From CAYUEQ01 sp964443805 (GTDB lineage Bacteria; Bacillota_I; Bacilli_A; RF39; UBA660), in NCBI GenBank assembly GCA_964443805.1, contig CAYUEQ010000025.1, forward strand, positions 1 to 13,004: a DNA stretch of 13,004 nucleotides. The letters are read 5' to 3'. The translations under genes were made by a program, and so were the position numbers. Below the pieces are notes generated by a model, which saw only the letters and a program-made list of their open reading frames with translations, was not told where the DNA came from and did no database searches. Of this stretch, positions 8,227 to 13,004 are shown one piece after another (positions within the stretch are counted from its first letter, which is position 1; every line of letters starts with the position of its first letter).

Positions 8227-8604
8227 TTATATTGTTTTTCCTAAAGTTGAACTAGCAATACTGTTTAAAGCAGAATTAAAATTTGTTTCTAACCTTATTA
8301 ATTCATTTTGTGATTTTTGTAAATGAGCTGACCAATCAGTTACTAATGATCCGCGCTTTAATAGGTATTCATAATTTCTTTGTCCTTCTGCAATAGAATG
8401 TTTTTGTCTAATCATTGAATCAAAAGAGTTATATAAATTTAAAAAATCGGCATGACCAATTAAATCAAAACCAACTGTATCGTTAATCTTTTGACTAAAA
8501 AGATCTTTCTTTTCATTATCAGTTTCACTAAAAAATTTAGAGACTATACCACAATTTAGGACATCGATAATTTTATTTATTTTTGTTTCTTGTTCTTCAT
8601 TCAT
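8227..8604 (-). CDS. Hypothetical protein, 125 aa, probably all-helical
   Basis: I do not recognise this protein. It has 125 aa, is rich in charged and polar residues and is probably mostly alpha-helical. The C-terminal third (about 89-118) reads like an amphipathic helix. There is one Cys (C18) and one Trp (W91), and no signal peptide, membrane segment, zinc motif or obvious DNA-binding motif. Evidence that it is a real gene: the ATG at 8604 is preceded, after eight bases, by AAGGGAT (8613-8619 on the plus strand), a hairpin with a T tract follows its stop, and the plus strand opposite holds no credible gene. It is the only leftward gene here and separates the replication group from the repair group. 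A TATAAT at 8622-8627 (minus sense) is too close to the ribosome binding site to be a confident promoter. Function unknown. Confidence 0.75.
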   Translation of the reverse strand: MNEEQETKINKIIDVLNCGIVSKFFSETDNEKKDLFSQKINDTVGFDLIGHADFLNLYNSFDSMIRQKHSIAEGQRNYEYLLKRGSLVTDWSAHLQKSQNELIRLETNFNSALNSIASSTLGKTI

Positions 8605-8692
8605 TAAATATCATCCCTTCAATTATATTTTACCTTCTTTCATATTGAAATGCAATACCGATAATTTTGTTATTCTTTTTCTTTTGACTATC

Positions 8693-8722
8693 TAGACTTA
8701 AACTTACTTGACGTGATACAAT
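8693..8722 (+). promoter_or_regulatory. Probable promoter of the exoA-polA-mutM operon
   Basis: TAGACT (8693-8698, four of six matches to TTGACA) is followed after 18 bases by TACAAT (8717-8722), which carries a TGn extension (TGATACAAT). Transcription would start near 8729, giving a very short leader in which AGAAGGA (8728-8734) lies almost at the 5' end. A TTGACT at 8684-8689 is a better -35 hexamer, but no -10 lies at the right distance. This is the only space between the divergent hypothetical gene and exoA, so a promoter here is expected. Confidence 0.45.
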
Positions 8723-8744
8723 ATTTAAGAAGGAATGATTAATT

Positions 8745-9497
8745 ATGAAGTTAGTATCTTGGAATGTAGCAGGTTTTAGAGCTTGTTTAAAAAAAGGTTT
8801 TATAGATTTTTTTGATCTTATCGACGCAGATATATTCTGCCTACAGGAAGTTAAGGCAGAAAGGAATCAAATTGAGTATGATGCAGCCAACTACTATGAA
8901 TATTTAAATCCGGCTGAAAGAAAAGGTTACTCAGGAACAATGATTTATACAAAGGTAAAACCATTATCTTGTACGTATGGAATGGGTATAGAAGAACATG
9001 ATAAAGAAGGAAGAATTATAACATTAGAATACGTTAATTTTTATTTAGTTAATATATATACACCTAATGCTAAAAGAGATTTATCACGTCTTGATTATCG
9101 CATGAACTGGGAAGATGATTTTTTAAAGTATATTAAGGCTTTAGAAAAATCTAAACCAGTAATTATTTGTGGGGATTTAAATGTTGCTCATAACGAAATT
9201 GATATTAAAAATGATAAAAGTAATATAGGTAATGCTGGATTTACATATGAAGAGCGAGAAAAGTTTACTAAACTACTTGATTGTGGTTTTACTGATACAT
9301 ATCGTTATTTACATCCAGAAAGAATTGGTTATACATGGTGGAGTTATATGGGAAATGCACGTGCTAATAACACAGGTTGGAGAATAGATTATTTTTTAAT
9401 ATCTAAAGTTTTAAATGATAAATTAAAAGATGCAGTAATATATTCTGATATATACGGCAGTGATCATTGTCCAATTGGTATAGAAATTGATATGTAG
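8745..9497 (+). CDS. exoA: Exodeoxyribonuclease III / class II AP endonuclease, ExoA-Xth family
   Basis: A 250-aa Mg-dependent AP endonuclease, the same length as B. subtilis ExoA within a few residues. It cuts 5' to abasic sites and removes blocked 3' ends left by lyases such as MutM. The fold's signature residues are all visible: N7 in SWNVAG, E35 in LQEVK, Y105 in IYTPNA, D144 and N146 in GDLNVAH, D215 in GWRIDYF, and D240-H241 in GSDHCPI. The aromatic WW pair (198-199) also fits the ExoA branch. AGAAGGA at 8728-8734 is the ribosome binding site for ATG 8745. polA follows after eight bases, and the polA Shine-Dalgarno overlaps this gene's TAG, so the two are almost certainly co-transcribed and probably translationally coupled. 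Confidence 0.97.
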   Translation: MKLVSWNVAGFRACLKKGFIDFFDLIDADIFCLQEVKAERNQIEYDAANYYEYLNPAERKGYSGTMIYTKVKPLSCTYGMGIEEHDKEGRIITLEYVNFYLVNIYTPNAKRDLSRLDYRMNWEDDFLKYIKALEKSKPVIICGDLNVAHNEIDIKNDKSNIGNAGFTYEEREKFTKLLDCGFTDTYRYLHPERIGYTWWSYMGNARANNTGWRIDYFLISKVLNDKLKDAVIYSDIYGSDHCPIGIEIDM

Positions 9498-9501
9498 GAG
9501 G
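9496..9501 (+). promoter_or_regulatory. polA ribosome binding site overlapping the exoA stop
   Basis: AGGAGG, a perfect Shine-Dalgarno core, overlaps the TAG stop of exoA (9495-9497) and lies four bases before the polA ATG at 9506. The arrangement suggests ribosomes ending on exoA help start polA. It is the strongest ribosome binding site in the window. Confidence 0.85.
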
Positions 9502-9505
9502 TTTT

Positions 9506-12076
9506 ATGAAAAAAATAATATTAGTTGATGGTAATAACTTAGTATTTAGAAGTTATTTTGCTACTGCATATAGTGGTCGAATGATGAAAAACTCAAAAGG
9601 ATTTACTACAAATGCAATTTATGGTTTTGTAACTATGATTAATAAAATTATTAAAGAAGAAGAACCTGATTATATGGCGGTTGCTTTTGATGTTGGTAAA
9701 ACTTTTAGACATGAAATGTATAAAGAATATAAAGCCGGAAGAGCCAAAACTCCTCAAGAATTACATGACCAATTTCCCCATTGTAAAGAAATACTTACAG
9801 CAATGGGTATTAAATATTTAGAATGTGATAATTACGAAGCAGATGACATTATAGGAACTATTGTTAAAATTACTACAGATGATCCAGATTATGTATCGAC
9901 AATTATTTCATCAGATCGCGATTTATTACAATTAATAAATTTTGAAACTGAAGTAAAACTATTAAAAGCAGGAAGCTTTATTCGTTATGATGAGAAAACA
10001 TTTAAAGATGAATATGGAATTGATCCAATTAAAGTAATAGATTTAAAAGCAATAGCAGGTGATGCTTCTGATAATATTCCTGGTGTTAAGGGACTTGGGG
10101 ATAAAACAGCTTTAAAATTATTAAAAGAATATGGCAGTTTAGAAAACATTTATGAAAATATAGATAATATAAAAGGTAAGATGCAAGAAAAGTTAATAAA
10201 AGATAAAGAAAATGCTTTCTTTTCTAAGAAGTTAGCAACTATCTACCAAGATGTACCATTAAATATAGATTTAGAATCGATAAAAGTAACAGAGATTGAT
10301 AATGAAAAATTATCAAGCATTTATGAAGAGTTAGAATTTTATTCGCTAATGGGAAGTTTTAAGAAAAAAGAAACACCTAAAAAAGAATTTATTGAAATAA
10401 ATAATGTCGATGAAATAAATATAAAAGATGATTTTGCTTTTTATATTGAAGGGAATAAAACTAATTATCATCAAGCAGAAATTCTAGGCATGGGAATTGC
10501 TGATTCAAATAAAACTTATTATGTAAAAAAAGAATTAATTAAAGAGGTATTTACTAAGTTTAATACTAATAAAAAATATACATTTGATTTAAAAAAGAAT
10601 ATTATATTGTTAAATAAGTTGGATATCAAAGTTAATAATGTTGTTTTTGATATGCTTATTTCATCTTATCTACTAGAATATAACTTAAAAGATGATCTTG
10701 CATATCTAATGCGAAATGATAATTATGAATGTTTATTATATAGTGAATTATTAAAGACAAAGTTTAAAGAAGAAAAAGAGATAAAAAACAATTGTATTTT
10801 AAAAGCTAGTTATATTTATGAATATAAAGATACTCATTTAGAGGAATTAGAAAAAGAGAATATGAGTGAATTATTTAAACAAATAGAATTCCCTTTAATA
10901 CCTATTTTAGCTGATATGGAACTAAGTGGGGTTAAAGTTGTTAAAGAAGTTTTAAAAGACCAGAGTGATACGATAAAAGCTAAATTAGACATCATTACTA
11001 AGAAAATACATAAAATGGCTGGGGTTGAATTTAATATTTCATCACCTAAACAATTATCAGAAGTATTATTTGTAAAAATGGAAATACCATATATTAAGAA
11101 AAATCCTAAAAAGTATTCAACTGCTGTTAAAGTATTACATAAATTAATTGATGTTCATCCTATAATTAGAGAAATTTTAGAATATCGTAATTTAAGCAAA
11201 ATATATTCTACTTATTTAGAAGGTTTACCAAATTACATAAATGAAGATGAAAAAATACATACTATATTTAAACAAACATTAACTAAAACAGGAAGATTAT
11301 CTTCAGTAGAACCTAATCTACAAAATATACCGATTAAAGAGGAGCTTGGTAGAAAGATAAGAAAAGCATTTGTTCCAGAAAATGATATTTTATTCTGTGC
11401 CGATTATTCACAAATTGAACTTAGAATTTTAGCACATATCTCAGAAGATGAAAAATTAATTGAAGCTTTTGTAAGTGGAGAAGACATTCATACTAAGGTT
11501 GCTGCAGATATATATGATGTTGAACAACTTGCTGTAACACCACTTATGAGAAACTCGGCTAAAGCAGTAATATTTGGAATAGTTTATGGAATAAGTAGTT
11601 TTGGATTAGGAGAAAATTTAGAGATTAATCCTAGTGAAGCAAGTAAGTTTATAGCTAAATATTTAGAACTATATCCAGGAGTTAAAAACTACATGGATAG
11701 TATTGTTGCTGAAGCAAAAGAAGAAGGCTCTGTAAGAACACTATATAATCGTAAAAGAACTATTGATGAACTTAAAAATCCTTCATTTATGATTAGAAAT
11801 GCTGGGGAAAGAATAGCACTTAATACACCTATTCAAGGAACTGGAGCAGATATATTAAAAGCAGCGATGATTGAAATAGATAAAATATTTAAAGAAAAAA
11901 ATATAAAAAGTAAAATGATTTTACAAGTGCATGATGAGTTGATATTTGATTGCTTGAATAGTGAATTAAAAGAAATTGAAGAAATAGTTAAAAACACAAT
12001 GGAAAATATCATAAAATTATCAGTACCAATTAAAGTAGAAGTTAAAACAGGTGCTAATTGGTATAAAGCAACCTAA
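9506..12076 (+). CDS. polA: DNA polymerase I with 5' nuclease and a degenerate 3'-5' exonuclease domain
   Basis: Family A polymerase of 856 aa (B. subtilis PolA is about 880). It fills repair gaps and removes Okazaki primers. The 5' nuclease (1 to about 290) is intact: D8, D62, EADD (111-114), SSDRD (135-139), GDASDN (185-190) and the helix-hairpin-helix VKGLGDKTA. The middle domain has the exonuclease fold but not its site. The first DxE reads YIE (Y313-I-E315), and the later Asp positions appear as Asn and Tyr by eye alignment, so proofreading is probably absent, as in Bacillus PolA. Polymerase motif A has D633 in DYSQIELR, motif B has R682, K686 and F690, and motif C has D810-E811 in QVHDELIFD. 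The spacing between the catalytic Asp residues equals E. coli's (177). In motif B an Ile (I689) replaces the usual Asn before F690. The only Trp is near the C-terminus. Confidence 0.98.
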   Translation: MKKIILVDGNNLVFRSYFATAYSGRMMKNSKGFTTNAIYGFVTMINKIIKEEEPDYMAVAFDVGKTFRHEMYKEYKAGRAKTPQELHDQFPHCKEILTAMGIKYLECDNYEADDIIGTIVKITTDDPDYVSTIISSDRDLLQLINFETEVKLLKAGSFIRYDEKTFKDEYGIDPIKVIDLKAIAGDASDNIPGVKGLGDKTALKLLKEYGSLENIYENIDNIKGKMQEKLIKDKENAFFSKKLATIYQDVPLNIDLESIKVTEIDNEKLSSIYEELEFYSLMGSFKKKETPKKEFIEINNVDEINIKDDFAFYIEGNKTNYHQAEILGMGIADSNKTYYVKKELIKEVFTKFNTNKKYTFDLKKNIILLNKLDIKVNNVVFDMLISSYLLEYNLKDDLAYLMRNDNYECLLYSELLKTKFKEEKEIKNNCILKASYIYEYKDTHLEELEKENMSELFKQIEFPLIPILADMELSGVKVVKEVLKDQSDTIKAKLDIITKKIHKMAGVEFNISSPKQLSEVLFVKMEIPYIKKNPKKYSTAVKVLHKLIDVHPIIREILEYRNLSKIYSTYLEGLPNYINEDEKIHTIFKQTLTKTGRLSSVEPNLQNIPIKEELGRKIRKAFVPENDILFCADYSQIELRILAHISEDEKLIEAFVSGEDIHTKVAADIYDVEQLAVTPLMRNSAKAVIFGIVYGISSFGLGENLEINPSEASKFIAKYLELYPGVKNYMDSIVAEAKEEGSVRTLYNRKRTIDELKNPSFMIRNAGERIALNTPIQGTGADILKAAMIEIDKIFKEKNIKSKMILQVHDELIFDCLNSELKEIEEIVKNTMENIIKLSVPIKVEVKTGANWYKAT

Positions 12077-12099
12077 AAACAAAAGAAAGAAGTAAGATA

Positions 12100-12912
12100 A
12101 TGCCAGAAATAGCAGAAGTAGAAACAGTTAGAAGAACATTATTAAATAAAATTAAAAATAATAAAATAATAGGGATTAAAATAATTTACGATAAAATTAT
12201 TGAATCTGATCTAGCTGAGTTTAAAAAAAATATAATAAATCAAGAAATAATAGACATTAAAAGAATAGGTAAATGGCTTATTTTTGAATTGAATGATTAT
12301 TATCTACTAAGCCATTTAAGAATGGAAGGTAAATACTTTTTAAAAACAACTGAAAAAAAATTAGTAAAGCATGAACACATTATATTTAATTTAGATAATA
12401 ATATGGATTTAAGATATCATGATACGCGTAAGTTTGGAAAAATGATACTAACACCTAAAGCTGAACTTTATAATCTACCAGCTATTAAAAAACAAGGAAT
12501 AGAACCATTAAATTCTAAACTAACAGTTTCTTATTTAAAAGATAAGTTAAAAAATAAACGCTCACCTATTAAAACTATACTCTTGGATCAAACTATAATT
12601 AGTGGATTAGGTAATATATATGCTAATGAAGTATTATACGAAGCTAAAATAAATCCTTTAAAAAAAGGTGCAGAATTAACTGATAAAGAATTAAAAGATT
12701 TGATTGTAGCTACTAATAAAATTATTAAAAGAGCAATAGAGCTTGGAGGTACAACAATTAAAAGTTATACTTCATCACTAGGTGTTACTGGCAGATTCCA
12801 ACAAGAACTAAAAGTCCATACTAAAGAAAAATGTCTAACATGTAATAATGAAATAAACAAAATAAAAGTAAATGGAAGAAGCACTTATTATTGCAGTTAT
12901 TGCCAGAAATAA
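12100..12912 (+). CDS. mutM: Formamidopyrimidine-DNA glycosylase (Fpg/MutM)
   Basis: Bifunctional glycosylase/AP lyase of 270 aa that excises 8-oxoguanine and formamidopyrimidines. Removal of Met1 exposes the catalytic proline (P2), followed by E3. Also visible are K58 in IGKWLIF, the intercalation residue M75 in SHLRMEG, R110 and F112 in DTRKFG, N172 in GLGNIYANEVLY, and a C-terminal zinc finger (C245, C248, C265, C268) with R260 in GRSTYYC. The N-terminal signature reads MPEIAEVET rather than the usual MPELPEVET, so P5 is Ala. The following EVE and the Fpg-type TTIKSY / GRFQQELKVH loop argue for MutM rather than endonuclease VIII. It starts 23 nt after polA with only a weak AAAGAAG-type ribosome binding site. 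The polA-mutM order is common in Firmicutes. Confidence 0.97.
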   Translation: MPEIAEVETVRRTLLNKIKNNKIIGIKIIYDKIIESDLAEFKKNIINQEIIDIKRIGKWLIFELNDYYLLSHLRMEGKYFLKTTEKKLVKHEHIIFNLDNNMDLRYHDTRKFGKMILTPKAELYNLPAIKKQGIEPLNSKLTVSYLKDKLKNKRSPIKTILLDQTIISGLGNIYANEVLYEAKINPLKKGAELTDKELKDLIVATNKIIKRAIELGGTTIKSYTSSLGVTGRFQQELKVHTKEKCLTCNNEINKIKVNGRSTYYCSYCQK

Positions 12913-12930
12913 AATTAGTAGAATAAATTG

Positions 12931-12960
12931 TCTAATATTGATATAATTTTATATATTAGA
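12931..12960 (+). promoter_or_regulatory. Extended -10 promoter of the prepilin gene inside an inverted repeat
   Basis: TGATATAAT (12939-12947) is a perfect TATAAT with a TGn extension; no good -35 is seen. Transcription would start near 12954, giving a leader of about 20 nt with GTAGGA as ribosome binding site before ATG 12975. Eight-base perfect arms TCTAATAT (12931-12938) and ATATTAGA (12953-12960) lie symmetrically around the -10. They might form an operator or a very weak mutM terminator; chance is also plausible at this base composition. Confidence 0.45.
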
Positions 12961-12974
12961 AGTAGGAATTTATT

Positions 12975-13004
12975 ATGAAAAAAGGATTTACAATAATAGA
13001 ATTA
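12975..13004 (+). CDS. Type IV prepilin / competence pseudopilin-like protein, N-terminus only
   Basis: Only ten codons are inside the window, reading MKKGFTIIEL. This is the class III signal typical of type IV pilins, type II secretion pseudopilins and ComG-type competence pseudopilins. A short basic leader ends in Gly at -1 (G4), the mature protein starts with Phe (F5), and Glu is at +5 (E9), beginning the hydrophobic assembly helix. A prepilin peptidase would cleave after G4. The upstream extended -10 and the GTAGGA ribosome binding site (12962-12967) support this as a real start and a separate transcription unit after mutM. Which pilin class it is, and whether assembly genes follow, cannot be seen. 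Confidence 0.78.
   Translation, partial: MKKGFTIIEL

Noticed and set aside
8622..8627. TATAAT on the minus strand upstream of the leftward hypothetical gene
   Set aside because: The implied transcript start falls inside that gene's ribosome binding site and no -35 is convincing, so I did not call it a promoter.
139..12912. Mycoplasma-type genetic code (TGA as tryptophan)
   Set aside because: All genes reach normal family ends without in-frame TGA, and every conserved Trp uses TGG.
1..13004. Search for CRISPR arrays, tRNA or rRNA genes, riboswitches, insertion sequences and tandem repeats
   Set aside because: Intergenic spaces are all under 150 bases and show no direct repeats, cloverleaf-like segments, transposase motifs or terminal inverted repeats; coding density leaves no room for a hidden element.

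Overview
The window is very AT-rich bacterial DNA, roughly a quarter G+C by eye. It carries a PolC-type replicative polymerase next to a DnaE-type one, which points to a low-GC Firmicute or Bacilli/Mollicutes-like lineage. All tryptophans in the genes use TGG. The family-length frames contain no in-frame TGA, and the stops are TAA (six) and TAG (one). The standard code therefore fits, and the TGA=Trp code of Mycoplasma and Spiroplasma does not. An Acholeplasma-like, Erysipelotrichia-like or uncultured gut Bacilli genome would suit; I cannot name a species.

Layout. Positions 1-138 hold no convincing gene, a possible weak terminator and an extended -10 promoter. A replication pair follows: dnaE (139-3057) and, 33 nt later, polC (true start most likely ATG 3091, to 7371). 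A class I glutamine amidotransferase / gamma-glutamyl hydrolase-like gene with a TTG start (7439-8122) ends the rightward group. A small unrecognised leftward gene (8227-8604) converges on it, and hairpins between the two look like terminators. From about 8690 a second rightward unit starts: exoA (8745-9497), polA (9506-12076) and mutM (12100-12912). After mutM there is a fresh promoter and the first ten codons of a type IV prepilin/pseudopilin-like gene, cut by the window end.

Function. The first unit encodes the two family C polymerases that, in low-GC Gram-positives, divide primer extension (DnaE) and processive synthesis (PolC). The second is a compact base-excision-repair set. MutM removes oxidised purines and nicks the site, ExoA trims or cleaves the abasic 3' end, and PolA fills the gap and removes the displaced strand with its 5' nuclease. 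All three main DNA polymerases therefore lie within 12 kb. Reading catalytic residues by eye, only PolC keeps an intact proofreading site: the PHP metal ligands of DnaE and the 3'-5' exonuclease acidic residues of PolA are replaced. No mobile element, CRISPR array, tRNA or rRNA was seen. The content is mainly housekeeping. The least explained parts are the unrecognised leftward gene and the prepilin gene beside the repair operon.
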